Below are positions 1-8,477 of a stretch of 56,197 nt of DNA, one piece after another. A program made the translations under genes and the position numbers. Origin of the DNA: Thermoguttaceae bacterium (GTDB lineage: Bacteria; Planctomycetota; Planctomycetia; Pirellulales; Thermoguttaceae); assembly GCA_017408405.1 (NCBI GenBank), contig JAFQUP010000087.1:1-56197 (forward strand), read 5' to 3'. A model generated the notes under the pieces. The model was given only the letters and a program-made list of their open reading frames with translations, was not told where the DNA came from and did not search any database. The stretch's first letter is position 1. Every line of letters begins with the position of its first letter.

Positions 1-1
1 G

Positions 2-133
2 GGCGCGAAACGCATGAACGAGCGCACGCGCGCCGACATGCCGAATTTCCAGATGCGCGACGAGGATGACCTCCAGCGTCTCGAGAAATACGACCGATGC
101 TTCATCGACCTGATGAATCAGAGAAGAAAGTAG
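2..133 (+). CDS. 3' end of an unrecognised gene (partial)
   Basis: An open frame enters from the left edge and ends at TAG 131-133, giving 43 residues that are rich in Arg, Asp and Met and end in NQRRK. A strong intrinsic terminator follows 23 bases later, which supports a genuine gene end. The codons are GC-rich, like the two Sel1 genes downstream. No motif is visible in this short tail, so I assign no function. Confidence 0.6.
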   Translation, partial: GAKRMNERTRADMPNFQMRDEDDLQRLEKYDRCFIDLMNQRRK

Positions 134-156
134 TTTTTCTTCATTCTCTCTTTCCC

Positions 157-192
157 CTCAGGCCTTTTTGAAAAAGAAGGCCTGAGTTTTTT
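157..192 (+). terminator. Rho-independent terminator
   Basis: A ten-base-pair stem (CTCAGGCCTT with AAGGCCTGAG) closes an A/T-rich loop and is followed by six T. It ends the partial gene at the window's left edge and separates it from the Sel1 gene starting at 221. Confidence 0.9.
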
Positions 193-220
193 CTCTTTCT
201 TTTACTTTTGAAGAACAGCC

Positions 221-1642
221 ATGAATATTTCATTTACCTTGAAGACCAGCAAAAAAGTGGATCCGGAACTCATTCTCGGAAACGTTCAAGCGAATCTCAA
301 CTACCAGGTCCTGGCTATTGAGATCGAATTTCCCCGTGTCGTCTTCATGCTGGAAAACGAGTCTTCCCGTGCGGTGGAGCTTCTCCGGACAGACGACGGA
401 TACGAAGTCCGGCTTCCCCTGATGAGTTCCATTCCGGACCTTCGGGCCGCACTGATCCTCGTGGATTTTCTGATGTACGCGGCCGGCGTGAAGTCCTTTC
501 AGGCACTTGGAAAGACCTTTTTTTCCACCTCAGCGTTCTGGAATGAAAAGAATCTGAATTTCCTCATGGAAACTTTCACCGAAAAGATGAGATCCGCGAT
601 CCTGCGCAGCCCAGACCGGCTCATTCGTCTGGAAACACCGCTTCGGGATCTCTGCATCGGCCCGGATCTCATGCGCCGCGCCGGGGTCACGATGACCTCT
701 TCCGCGGACCGGTTCCACACGAATCTGACCAAAGCGATGGCGAAGATCCTGTTCCGAAACCAGAAATACTGCGGAAACAATACTTCGCTCTACACGTGCC
801 AGCTTGATGCCCCTCAAAAAATGAAGTCTGTTTCCTATTTCAGCTACCCGCGGGACAATGATCTCGATTGGCTCGGATACCGCGAACTTTTACTTCTTGA
901 AGACACGGAGCGAAAAGAAAGTATTGAGATCTATTTTCGCGACTTTCCCGCCATCGCACCGAAGAAATGGACCCGGTTTGACGAGATCCAGTACGACATC
1001 CAGCCGCTGACGCAGGATGAGTGGGACACACTCTACGAATCCGCGAGACCGTTTCAATGGGATCGAAATTTTGATCCATCCCCCCAAACCGCCGACGCTT
1101 CTGAACCGATCTCTCTTCCGCAGTACGTGCCGGTCGGAACGTCCTTCGGGTACGCGCCGTCCGACGGAAGGCATCAGGATTTCGGATACTCGCAGGAGGA
1201 CGTTGATCTTCTTCTGAAATTCGGCGAAGCGATCATTGACGGAACATCCGACTATCTTCTGGAAGGGGATCTGGAAGGAGACCTTGGGATCCTTTACGAA
1301 AAAGGGATCGGCGTGCCGCAGGACATTGCGAAAGCGGTCTTCTGGTACGAAAAGGCGGTCGAAAACGGCGACGATTACTCACGCTGCAATCTGGCAGACA
1401 TTCTGCGCAAAGGGACCGGCGGCTATCCGAAAGACCTTCCCCGCGCGTTTGAGATCTACCGCACGGTCCAGCAGCCCTACGGTCCATTCCGGGTCGGGCA
1501 TATGTACGAATATGGACTCGGAGTCAAAAAAGACATGAAAAAGGCCGTCGAATGGTACCTCCGCGGTCAGGACCACTGGCTCGCCGCCCGCCGCCTTCGT
1601 GAACTGAACGTCGATCCTGAAACCGGTGAATTTGAGGAATAA
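221..1642 (+). CDS. Sel1-repeat protein with unrecognised N-terminal domain
   Basis: A 473-residue protein. Residues about 345-470 hold three Sel1-like repeats, seen as LGILYEKGIGV, a degenerate LADILRKGTGG and HMYEYGLGVKKD, each followed by a conserved A..W/Y helix. Sel1 repeats are helical hairpins that usually bind other proteins. The first ~300 residues are a mixed alpha/beta domain I do not recognise. There is no signal peptide or membrane segment, so it is probably cytoplasmic. The next gene starts 29 bases downstream behind a clear AAAGGAG ribosome site and also begins with Sel1 repeats, so the two are probably one operon of related proteins. The last 16 codons are duplicated in a relic at 4397-4444. 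Confidence 0.85.
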   Translation: MNISFTLKTSKKVDPELILGNVQANLNYQVLAIEIEFPRVVFMLENESSRAVELLRTDDGYEVRLPLMSSIPDLRAALILVDFLMYAAGVKSFQALGKTFFSTSAFWNEKNLNFLMETFTEKMRSAILRSPDRLIRLETPLRDLCIGPDLMRRAGVTMTSSADRFHTNLTKAMAKILFRNQKYCGNNTSLYTCQLDAPQKMKSVSYFSYPRDNDLDWLGYRELLLLEDTERKESIEIYFRDFPAIAPKKWTRFDEIQYDIQPLTQDEWDTLYESARPFQWDRNFDPSPQTADASEPISLPQYVPVGTSFGYAPSDGRHQDFGYSQEDVDLLLKFGEAIIDGTSDYLLEGDLEGDLGILYEKGIGVPQDIAKAVFWYEKAVENGDDYSRCNLADILRKGTGGYPKDLPRAFEIYRTVQQPYGPFRVGHMYEYGLGVKKDMKKAVEWYLRGQDHWLAARRLRELNVDPETGEFEE

Positions 1643-1671
1643 AAAAGAAAAATCAAAAAGGAGTTTTTTCA

Positions 1672-3348
1672 ATGCAGTCGTCCATTTTTTTGAATGAAGA
1701 ACCCATGCGAGAGGGGATCCGCGCGCTTTACGGGATCGGAATGCCGAAAGATGAACGCCGGGCATACGAGTGCTTTCTTGCGGCAAAAGAGACTCGGGAA
1801 GGTGCGTTTATGCTCGGAGTCTGCGCAGACTGCGGGTACGGGATTCCGAGAGATCCGCAGTTGGCGTTTCAGTTTTACGAAATGGCAGGAGCGGGAAAAG
1901 AGGCGTTTCCGGAGGCGGATTTCAACGCGGCGTGTGCGCTCCTTTGGGGAGAAGGTGTTCCGGAGGATCCGGCTCGGGGTGTGAAACTTCTCGAAAAAGG
2001 GATCGTTTCGGGACATCCTGAATCCTGCTTCCAGCTCGCACTCTGCCATGAATTCGGGGTCGGAACGGAAAAATCGGAGGAAACCGCGCAGAAACTCTAC
2101 CAGCTCGCAGCCCAGGAACTTCCCATCGCGGAAAAACGGATTCGGAAGCACTCTTTTCGCTATGCGTTTACCTGCCTGGTCTTCGCGGTACTTGTGGCCG
2201 GATTCACCGCCATAATCGGAATGGGAATGCAAAACGGAACTTCCCCATCTGAAAATACCGCGGCAGTCTTATTTCTCTCGGTCCTTCTTGTCTGCCTGAC
2301 GTGCAGGATGATCGTCGAACTCTGGAAAGGCGGAAAGGAATTTCTCTTCCGGAGGAAAGACGCAAGACTCCCACTCCGGGAACGGATGCTCCCAAAAATG
2401 GAATTTCCGTACTCCCGCGATCTGGCTTCCGCTAAATGCCAGCCGCTTGCGGTACTGGAACCGTCAGAAACAGAGGAAGGTCTCCGAAGTGAAGAACCCG
2501 CTGCGAAAAAGGACGCAAAAGAACCAGTCATCGTGGATATGAGCCAATTTCCGACCGTGACTCCGGAAATTTTGAGACATTCACTCCCCTCCAAACCGTT
2601 CACTCTCATTCTGGAAGGAGACCGCGTCACGGACGAAACACTGGAACAGCTTGCGGGAGATCCTCATCTTCAGAACCTTTTTTTGGTAAATTGCGCCAAA
2701 ATTTCCGAAAACGGCCTCCGTCACCTGCTCGACTGCCCGGAGCTGAAGGTCCTGAATCTCCTTTCGTCCTTCAGTTTATCGTGCACGCGTCCATCATACC
2801 CGGAAGTATCCGATCAGTGGCTGGAAGTCATTGGAAAAATGACGCAGCTTGAAGAACTGCATCTCATCGGCTGTTCCCGACTTACGGATGCGGGGATCCA
2901 GCATTTGAGACCGCTGAAGGAGCTTCGATTTTTCGCGCTCCTCGGCAATCGGAACATCACGGATCAAGCGATAAGCGAATTCCTTCGCGGACTCCCCTTT
3001 CTGCGGATGGCCAATCTTGGATTTTCCCGCTTGACGGGAGAGTGTTTCCGTGAGCTTCCTCAACTGTTTCAGTTCAGCCGTTTGATGCTCTTTTTCGCAC
3101 CGCGTCTCAAAACGTCCCGTTTCCTTCCGCTGAAGGATTCCCGGACGCTCAAAGTGATCGACGCGAATCTTTCCGGAAAAATGCTTCGCCGGCAGGCCCG
3201 CAGGATCCAGCGCGAGCTGCCGAACTGCGCCGTTCTTTCCAGCGAGTGGACCGGCCGCGGACTGCGCAGGACGATCCTCTGGAGCCTCCTCACTCCACTG
3301 ATTTTCTTCTTCCTGCTCGGATTACTTGGATTGCTGTTCAAGATCTGA
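1672..3348 (+). CDS. Membrane protein with Sel1 repeats and leucine-rich repeats
   Basis: A 558-residue protein with a good AAAAAGGAG ribosome site. Residues about 10-150 are Sel1 repeats (ALYGIGMPKDERRA, ALLWGEGVPEDPARG, ALCHEFGVGTEKSEE). Two hydrophobic segments follow at about 163-185 and 195-215, then a polar linker. Leucine-rich repeats of the F-box/AMN1 type span about 310-480 (LQNLFLVNCAKISENGLRHL, LEELHLIGCSRLTDAGIQHL). A final hydrophobic helix (LLTPLIFFFLLGLLGLLF) ends the protein. The arrangement suggests a membrane-anchored scaffold with two kinds of protein-binding repeats, and the function is otherwise unknown. It is probably co-transcribed with the Sel1 gene 29 bases upstream. 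Confidence 0.85.
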   Translation: MQSSIFLNEEPMREGIRALYGIGMPKDERRAYECFLAAKETREGAFMLGVCADCGYGIPRDPQLAFQFYEMAGAGKEAFPEADFNAACALLWGEGVPEDPARGVKLLEKGIVSGHPESCFQLALCHEFGVGTEKSEETAQKLYQLAAQELPIAEKRIRKHSFRYAFTCLVFAVLVAGFTAIIGMGMQNGTSPSENTAAVLFLSVLLVCLTCRMIVELWKGGKEFLFRRKDARLPLRERMLPKMEFPYSRDLASAKCQPLAVLEPSETEEGLRSEEPAAKKDAKEPVIVDMSQFPTVTPEILRHSLPSKPFTLILEGDRVTDETLEQLAGDPHLQNLFLVNCAKISENGLRHLLDCPELKVLNLLSSFSLSCTRPSYPEVSDQWLEVIGKMTQLEELHLIGCSRLTDAGIQHLRPLKELRFFALLGNRNITDQAISEFLRGLPFLRMANLGFSRLTGECFRELPQLFQFSRLMLFFAPRLKTSRFLPLKDSRTLKVIDANLSGKMLRRQARRIQRELPNCAVLSSEWTGRGLRRTILWSLLTPLIFFFLLGLLGLLFKI

Positions 3349-3384
3349 ATCTGGTTAGATATTGAAAAAATTTTCATCCCCCCC

Positions 3385-3413
3385 TTGACAGAATTTTTCA
3401 TTTCTGTTAAAAT
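3385..3413 (+). promoter_or_regulatory. Sigma-70 type promoter
   Basis: TTGACA (3385-3390), a 17-base spacer and TAAAAT (3408-3413). A run of C immediately precedes the -35 box, as it does at the promoter at 22392. No start codon with a ribosome site follows for about 300 bases, so the promoter probably drives the structured-RNA candidate, and possibly the secreted protein at 3734 by read-through. Confidence 0.75.
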
Positions 3414-3419
3414 AAATAA

Positions 3420-3697
3420 TGGGTTTGGTTTTACCATCTCCTAAAAAAAGTGAAATAAAAGATGGAGCCGTCCGCCTGTGGACGGCTTCGAGAAGAATGT
3501 CACGTAAAACAAGTTGGTCCCATTACGAATAACCACCCGGCATTGCCGGTTTCCAACATGGCCAAGTTGTCAGGTGAAGCATTCCTGTCTGTAAATATGC
3601 ATGATAGGAGTGCTGACCCTGTTTTGTTGTATGTTGTCCCTGTGGTTAGGGCGTAATGAGCAGCAAACAGGTGTTCGGCACTCCATTTTTTATTTCT
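3420..3697 (+). ncRNA. Candidate structured RNA or long structured leader
   Basis: About 280 bases between a strong promoter and the next gene. Visible stems are AGCCGTCC/GGACGGCT (3466-3487), CCGG/CCGG around 3537-3549, CCCT/AGGG (3638-3651), and a long composite stem in which GGAGTGC plus CCTGTTT (3607-3624) pair with AAACAGG plus GCACTCC (3665-3684). The last stem is followed at once by ATTTTTTATTTCTT, as at an intrinsic terminator. The one possible 64-codon frame has no ribosome site and an unconvincing protein sequence. I checked by eye for SRP, 6S, tmRNA, RNase P and common riboswitch signatures and found none. It could be a free small RNA or the 5' leader of the gene at 3734. Confidence 0.5.
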
Positions 3698-3733
3698 TGT
3701 TGTTTCTCAACATTTACACGAAAGGCATTCACT

Positions 3734-4216
3734 ATGAACGTCAAAACATTTTTCATCGCGGCGATCCTTTCGCTCGTATGTGTTCCCCTCTACACTCAGG
3801 CTGAAAACGTTGATATGGGTCAACTATGTTACGAAGAAGGTATGAATTATTGGAATAAAGCAGAGGATTCAGATGGGGCACTTCGCAAGCGGTATGAAAC
3901 CAAGGCCATGGCTCAATTTAAGACAGGAGCAGATCGTTATGACAATCCAGAATGTATGATAATGCTTGGCAGATATTATATCGAACAGGGAAACAAGAAT
4001 AAATGGGGAAAGATTGCGGACTATTATTCAGCTATAAATTATTTTCGCTGTGCGGAGATATGCTATGATGCTTTACTGTCTGATGCAAGCGATGATAAGA
4101 AATCAGAACTCGAATCTAAATTAGAAGAAATAATGTCTTGGATAGATACTACTGAAGAACTTATAGAACTTGCAAAGGAAAATATGTCATTTGAAATAAG
4201 GTCGGGGTTATATTAG
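3734..4216 (+). CDS. Small secreted Sel1/TPR-like protein
   Basis: I chose ATG 3734 because a GAAAGG ribosome site lies just upstream and the frame then opens with a clean signal peptide (MNVKTFFIAAILSLVCVPLYTQA, cut before EN). The longer frame from 3656 lacks both and would overlap the RNA candidate's terminal stem. The 160-residue product has a mature helical domain with Sel1/TPR-like spacing (ARG-poor, MAQFKTGADRYDNPECMIML, YYSAINYFRCAEICYDALL). It is probably periplasmic. The base composition is clearly more AT-rich than the Sel1 genes upstream. No specific function is recognised. A terminator follows 20 bases after the stop. Confidence 0.75.
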   Translation: MNVKTFFIAAILSLVCVPLYTQAENVDMGQLCYEEGMNYWNKAEDSDGALRKRYETKAMAQFKTGADRYDNPECMIMLGRYYIEQGNKNKWGKIADYYSAINYFRCAEICYDALLSDASDDKKSELESKLEEIMSWIDTTEELIELAKENMSFEIRSGLY

Positions 4217-4236
4217 TAAATATCAACTCTACACCT

Positions 4237-4279
4237 ATCCGCTGTGTACTAACAAAATACACAGCGGATTTTATTTTTT
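4237..4279 (+). terminator. Rho-independent terminator
   Basis: A perfect twelve-base stem (ATCCGCTGTGTA with TACACAGCGGAT) around a nine-base loop, followed by TTTATTTTTT. It ends the small secreted-protein gene. Confidence 0.92.
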
Positions 4280-4298
4280 GACCGGATACCGCGGCGCG

Positions 4299-4379
4299 TC
4301 AGCCGATGATCTTGCTCATGGGGAGTTCAACACTGCCGGCGGCTCCGGTTTCGAGGAGGCGCGGGATGAGGCCGCGAAC
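4299..4379 (-). pseudogene. Relic resembling the C-terminus of HisG
   Basis: The minus strand reads 26 residues ending in GSVELPMSKIIG and a TGA stop. The pattern LIPRLLETGAAG followed by VELPMSKII looks like the end of ATP phosphoribosyltransferase (HisG), whose C-terminus carries a 'GA.gIvelPi.KI' pattern. There is no start and no upstream coding sequence, because the frame runs into the Sel1 relic next to it. The stretch is GC-rich between AT-rich neighbours. I infer a broken 3' gene end left by rearrangement. The identification rests on a short match and is tentative. Confidence 0.45.
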
Positions 4380-4392
4380 ATTCAAAAGCAGG

Positions 4393-4444
4393 CGCGCTCC
4401 GTGAACTGAACGTCAATCCTGAAACCGGTAAATTTGAGGAATAA
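4393..4444 (+). pseudogene. Relic of the 3' end of the Sel1 gene
   Basis: Bases 4397-4444 match 1595-1642, the last 16 codons of the first Sel1 gene, at 45 of 48 positions and encode LRELNVNPETGKFEE plus stop. The similarity resumes in the following AAAGGAGTTTTT, the ribosome site of the second Sel1 gene. Only this tail is left. It forms an imperfect direct repeat with the intact copy about 2.8 kb away and points to an old duplication or recombination event. Confidence 0.85.
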
Positions 4445-4514
4445 ACAGGATCCCCAAAGGAGTTTTTCACTGCGGGTGCCGGCGGACTATCCTCTCAATA
4501 CCAGAATCTCTCAT

Positions 4515-5180
4515 TCAAAACAGTTCGGCGATCTCCATTGGGTGGTGAACTATTCGTTTCGCCCCGTTCGCGGCCAACTCTTCTTCCGGTCGGAATCCCC
4601 AGGTAACCCCAATTGAAAAAAGACCCGCGTTTTGAGCCGTCTTCATGTCCGTGCTCGTGTCCCCAACGTAAAGAACTTCTTCCGGACTCATTTTCCAACG
4701 TTCCAGAATGATTCTCGCCCCTGCGGGATCCGGTTTCTTCGGAATTACGCCGTCTTTCTGTCCAACCACTTCATCAAACGTCCACGGCGAAAGCAGCCGA
4801 GAGACGCAAAGCTCCGTGCAGTTTGCCGGTTTGTTTGAGAAGACCGCTTTCTTCAACCCCTTCCGGTCAATCGCGTCCAGCAGCTCCGGAATTCCCGGAT
4901 AAGGTGCCGTTTTTTGGGCCCATCCCTCATTTTCACCATACTCACGAGAGTAACGGGCAAGAAGCTCCGCCCGAATCTTCTCATCCCCCCGAACCTCTTC
5001 CGGAAGAATCCTCTGAATCAGAAGCGCGACGCCGTCCCCGACAAAATATCGGTATTTCTCCAGAGGCTGTGCTGGAAATCCCATCTGTTCCAGCGCGAGA
5101 TTGGCGCAATCCGCGATGTCCTCAAGAGAACTGAGCAACGTTCCGTCCAAATCAAAAATAATCCCGCGATAATCTGACAT
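4515..5180 (-). CDS. gph: HAD-family phosphatase, phosphoglycolate phosphatase-like
   Basis: A 221-residue HAD hydrolase. Motif I is IIFDLDGTLL (catalytic Asp10 and Asp12), followed by a helical cap domain, a motif II-like VFSNKP, the Lys segment KKPDP and the acidic motif YVGDTSTDMKTAQNAG. This matches the Gph/PGP subfamily, which removes phosphate from 2-phosphoglycolate or similar small metabolites in the cytoplasm; the exact substrate cannot be read from the sequence. ATG 5180 is preferred over the frame's first Met at 5210 because AAGGAG lies eight bases ahead of it and it sits ten residues before motif I. The acetyltransferase gene ends 33 bases upstream, so the two are probably co-transcribed after typA. 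Confidence 0.87.
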   Translation of the reverse strand: MSDYRGIIFDLDGTLLSSLEDIADCANLALEQMGFPAQPLEKYRYFVGDGVALLIQRILPEEVRGDEKIRAELLARYSREYGENEGWAQKTAPYPGIPELLDAIDRKGLKKAVFSNKPANCTELCVSRLLSPWTFDEVVGQKDGVIPKKPDPAGARIILERWKMSPEEVLYVGDTSTDMKTAQNAGLFSIGVTWGFRPEEELAANGAKRIVHHPMEIAELF

Positions 5181-5213
5181 TCCCCTGCTCCTTAAAAACC
5201 GAAAAAACACAAT

Positions 5214-5993
5214 TTATTTTACGTAATGCGCCACCCAAATACTTGGCGCGACATAGGTTCCAAGATTCCGCTCAACGTCCGCCGTCATGGGGACCGCCCC
5301 TCCCGGAATAACGTAAGGTCCAGAATCAGGAAAAACCAGCCCCGTCCACTCACGCCATTTGTCGAGAGACGCTTCAATCCGAATTGAGTTTTCAGCGGGT
5401 CCGATGATTTCCGCTCCCATTCGTTTCTGCACACGGAGCCACGAATCAAACGGCAATCCGTCCGAACGTGTCCATTTCGCGTACTTCTCAATAGGCGTAA
5501 GCGGATACTTTTCTTTCTGCGTCGGACGAAGCGGCGCGATGTACCGCGTAAAACCATAGGCCTGAGCGATCCGCTTCATTGAAAGGACAAGAGTTTCCGC
5601 CAATCCACGTCCGCGAAAATCAGGATGAACCACCGCGTTAGCCGCACTGAGCGTATGCGTTACCCGGCCCGCTCGAAAATCTTCAAGCGACTGACGCAAA
5701 ACCCAGTGCCAACCACGGTCGAGCAGTTCTGAATTTTCACCGTTCCACGCCAGCGGCACCGTCATTCCCGCCGCCATGATCCGTCCTGATTCCGGCTCCA
5801 GAAACGCGAAGTGAAACGCGGGAAAAGCCGCAAGCAGTTCCGGCCAAAGAGGCCATGAAACCGGATCTTCCAGGAGAAACCGCGTCCAGCCAGCCTGAAA
5901 CAGTTTCAGGATTTCCGGTCCCAGCGTCGGTTCTTCCAAGGTCGTCCGAATTGAAAAAAGGTCCAACTCATTTGAAAAAAAAAGTTTATTCAT
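5214..5993 (-). CDS. GNAT-family N-acetyltransferase
   Basis: About 259 residues. The core GNAT acetyl-CoA motif is visible in the middle as VVHPDFRGRGLAETL (R-G-R-G-L-A), after a beta strand and before a long helix. The following segment (RYIAPLRPTQKEKYPL) and the large C-terminal part are not typical of small GNAT enzymes, and the acceptor is unknown. I prefer ATG 5993, which has AAGGA about ten bases upstream. A GTG at 6044, four bases after the typA stop, would add 17 residues. It lies between typA and the HAD phosphatase on the same strand and may share their transcript. Confidence 0.75.
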   Translation of the reverse strand: MNKLFFSNELDLFSIRTTLEEPTLGPEILKLFQAGWTRFLLEDPVSWPLWPELLAAFPAFHFAFLEPESGRIMAAGMTVPLAWNGENSELLDRGWHWVLRQSLEDFRAGRVTHTLSAANAVVHPDFRGRGLAETLVLSMKRIAQAYGFTRYIAPLRPTQKEKYPLTPIEKYAKWTRSDGLPFDSWLRVQKRMGAEIIGPAENSIRIEASLDKWREWTGLVFPDSGPYVIPGGAVPMTADVERNLGTYVAPSIWVAHYVK

Positions 5994-6047
5994 GGTCACG
6001 TTTTCCTTAAACCCGGCCGGAATTCCTTCAGGCAAAGATTTCACCTC

Positions 6048-7880
6048 TCAATCATCCGAATTGGCGGCGGCACGGCCCGCGCGGCGGCGATCCACTTCCG
6101 TAAGGAGAATCTTACGCAGTCGAATTGATTTTGGCGTGCATTCGACCAGCTCATCCTCCTCAATGAACTCCAAAGACTCTTCCAGCGTCATTTTTCGAGC
6201 CGGCTTCAGAATGATGTTTTTGTCGCTTCCCGACGCGCGCATATTCGTGAGTTTCTTTTCTTTGGCGGGATTCACCGTCAGGTCATTGGAACGGCAATGC
6301 TCGCCAACGATCATTCCTTCATAAATGACATCATTCGGCTCGACAAACATATCGCCGCGTCCCTGAAGAGCGTCCAGCGCGAAGGCAACCGCGTGACCGT
6401 TCGCGTTGGAAATGAGTACGCCGGACTGACGGGTCGGAATGTCACCCGCTTTGGGACGATAGCAGTCAAAGCGATGATTAATGATGGCGGTGCCTTTCGT
6501 AGCGTTAAGCATTCGCGTACTGAGTCCGATTAAACCGCGAGCGGGAATCATGAACGAAAGCAGCGTGAAATCGCCCCGGCTTGAAACTTCCTGCAGTTCA
6601 CCAAAACGCGCGCCGACCAGTTCCATCACCGGTCCCGTCATATTCGCCGGAACTTCCACCAACAGCTGCTCAAACGGCTCATGAACGACACCGTCAATCG
6701 TTCGGTAAATAACTTCCGGTTTACCTACGGCAAATTCGTAGTTCTCACGCCGCATCGTCTCAATAAGCACGGAAAGATGAAGAATACCGCGTCCAGAAAC
6801 GACAAACTGGTCCGATTTGTCAACCGGATCCACTTTGAGTGCCACATTTCTCTCCAGCTCGCGCATGAGCCGGTCGCGCAAATGACGAGTCGTAACGTAT
6901 TTTCCTTCTTTTCCCGCAAGCGGCGAGGCATTAATCCCAAACGTCATTCGCAGAGTCGGTTCATCCACCTGAATTCGCGGCATCGCGATTGGCGCGGAAG
7001 GAGAACAGATCGTGTCTCCAATCTCCACAAACGGTAAACCAACGATCGCGGCAATGTCTCCCGCATCCGCTTCATGAACCTCATTTTTTCCCAAATTGTT
7101 GAAAGTATAGAGAATAGCCACTTTTCCCTGGGAAATCTGACCGTCTTTCTGCATCACCGAAACCGTTTGGCCTTTTCGGAGTGTTCCGCACTGAACACGC
7201 CCCACGGCAATCCGCCCCACAAATTCTGACCAGTCAATCGTCGTGACGAGCATCTGAAGCGGTTTTTCCATTTCAACTTCCGGCCCCGGAATCTCCTTGA
7301 GAATCATATCCAGCAGCGGAACAATCGATGTCGTGCGCACTTCCGGATCATGTGTCGCGTACCCCTCTTTCGTACTCGAAAACAAATACGGAAAATCAGC
7401 GATGTCTTCATCCGCCCCAAGATTAATGAAAAGATCAAACATTTCATTGACCACTTCCTGCGGCCGGGCGTCCTTTCGATCGATCTTATTCACCAGCACA
7501 ATTGGTTTCAAACCGATCTCCAACGCCTTACTCAGCACAAAACGCGTCTGCGGCAAGGGGCCTTCCGCAGAATCGACCAGCACAAGACAGCCGTCCGCCA
7601 TTCGCAAAACACGTTCCACCTCACCGCCAAAATCCGCGTGCCCCGGCGTATCCATAATGTTGATTTTCACGCCCTGGTAGTTGACCGCGATATTTTTGGC
7701 CAAAATCGTAATGCCGCGTTCACGTTCCAAGTCATTGGAATCGAGAATCTGCTCACATTGAAATTCCGAATCACGCATCTGGCTGCATTGCTTCAGCAGA
7801 CAATCCACCAGCGTCGTCTTTCCGTGGTCCACGTGTGCGATGATCGCGATATTTCTCAAATCATTCCGTCGTTCGGCCAT
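6048..7880 (-). CDS. typA: Ribosome-associated GTPase TypA/BipA
   Basis: A 610-residue translational GTPase of the usual TypA length. G1 is AHVDHGKT at residues 15-22, G3 is DTPGH at 77-81 and G4 is NKID at 131-134; the EF-G-like domains and the TypA-specific C-terminal domain (GRGDMFVEPNDVIYEGMIVG) follow. TypA binds the ribosome and is needed for ribosome assembly and growth under cold or other stress. I prefer ATG 7880 over TTG 7886 because AAAAGGGG precedes it at normal spacing. It heads a minus-strand group with the acetyltransferase and the HAD phosphatase. No convincing promoter was found upstream. Confidence 0.97.
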   Translation of the reverse strand: MAERRNDLRNIAIIAHVDHGKTTLVDCLLKQCSQMRDSEFQCEQILDSNDLERERGITILAKNIAVNYQGVKINIMDTPGHADFGGEVERVLRMADGCLVLVDSAEGPLPQTRFVLSKALEIGLKPIVLVNKIDRKDARPQEVVNEMFDLFINLGADEDIADFPYLFSSTKEGYATHDPEVRTTSIVPLLDMILKEIPGPEVEMEKPLQMLVTTIDWSEFVGRIAVGRVQCGTLRKGQTVSVMQKDGQISQGKVAILYTFNNLGKNEVHEADAGDIAAIVGLPFVEIGDTICSPSAPIAMPRIQVDEPTLRMTFGINASPLAGKEGKYVTTRHLRDRLMRELERNVALKVDPVDKSDQFVVSGRGILHLSVLIETMRRENYEFAVGKPEVIYRTIDGVVHEPFEQLLVEVPANMTGPVMELVGARFGELQEVSSRGDFTLLSFMIPARGLIGLSTRMLNATKGTAIINHRFDCYRPKAGDIPTRQSGVLISNANGHAVAFALDALQGRGDMFVEPNDVIYEGMIVGEHCRSNDLTVNPAKEKKLTNMRASGSDKNIILKPARKMTLEESLEFIEEDELVECTPKSIRLRKILLTEVDRRRAGRAAANSDD

Positions 7881-8477
7881 TGCCAACCCCTTTTCCGCTT
7901 CGCAGTCACCCTCATTCCGCGGGCACCCGACGTACCCAATTTTCCTCTGTAATACGCGAAAATTTTCTGACTGCTTTTCCGTTTACTATTAACTTAATTT
8001 CAGAGTACTCCGCCCAATTCTTCCCATACGCAAATCAGGTCCATTAATAATAGCTGGAAATAAGATTTCATCAAGGGATACCAGATAAACTTTTTAAGAA
8101 ATTTTCAGAGTTTTTCAATTTTTAAAGTAATTATTCCTTAAATTCACAATTTATTTAAATCTGTCAAATCCGCAAATATTTCCAATAAAATCTCTGCTCC
8201 CTTAAATTTCGACCGCCGACATTAACAAACGGATTGACAGACCGTGCCCGACCTGATTTTTCGTTTACTGAAATCAATTCAATTTCAGAATAAACAGGTA
8301 TTTTTTCAAAACAAGTCATTGTCTGTTAAATTTTCCCCATTTTAACCAACTGGCATTCCAGACACTGAAAGATTGACTTTTTAACGGAAAGATAGGAAAT
8401 TAACGATTTTCCACTTTGTATCCAGTCGATAGGGTAAAAGTGAGTATAGAGAACAAAATATTTGCGGAGACCATACC
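7881..8477. other. Divergent intergenic region between typA and pilin genes
   Basis: About 600 AT-rich bases holding the 5' regions of typA (minus) and of the first pilin gene (plus). I see no credible gene. A TTGACA at about 8233 has no good -10 box. A TTGACT near 8373 lies about 18 bases from AAATTA and could serve the pilin gene, but this is weak. The pilin ribosome site GCGGAG lies just before 8478. Confidence 0.4.

Noticed and set aside
3462..3656. 64-codon frame over the RNA candidate
   Set aside because: No ribosome site, atypical composition, and it is crossed by several stable stems.
3656..3733. Upstream extension of the small secreted protein
   Set aside because: The extension has no ribosome site and hides an otherwise perfect signal peptide that begins at 3734.
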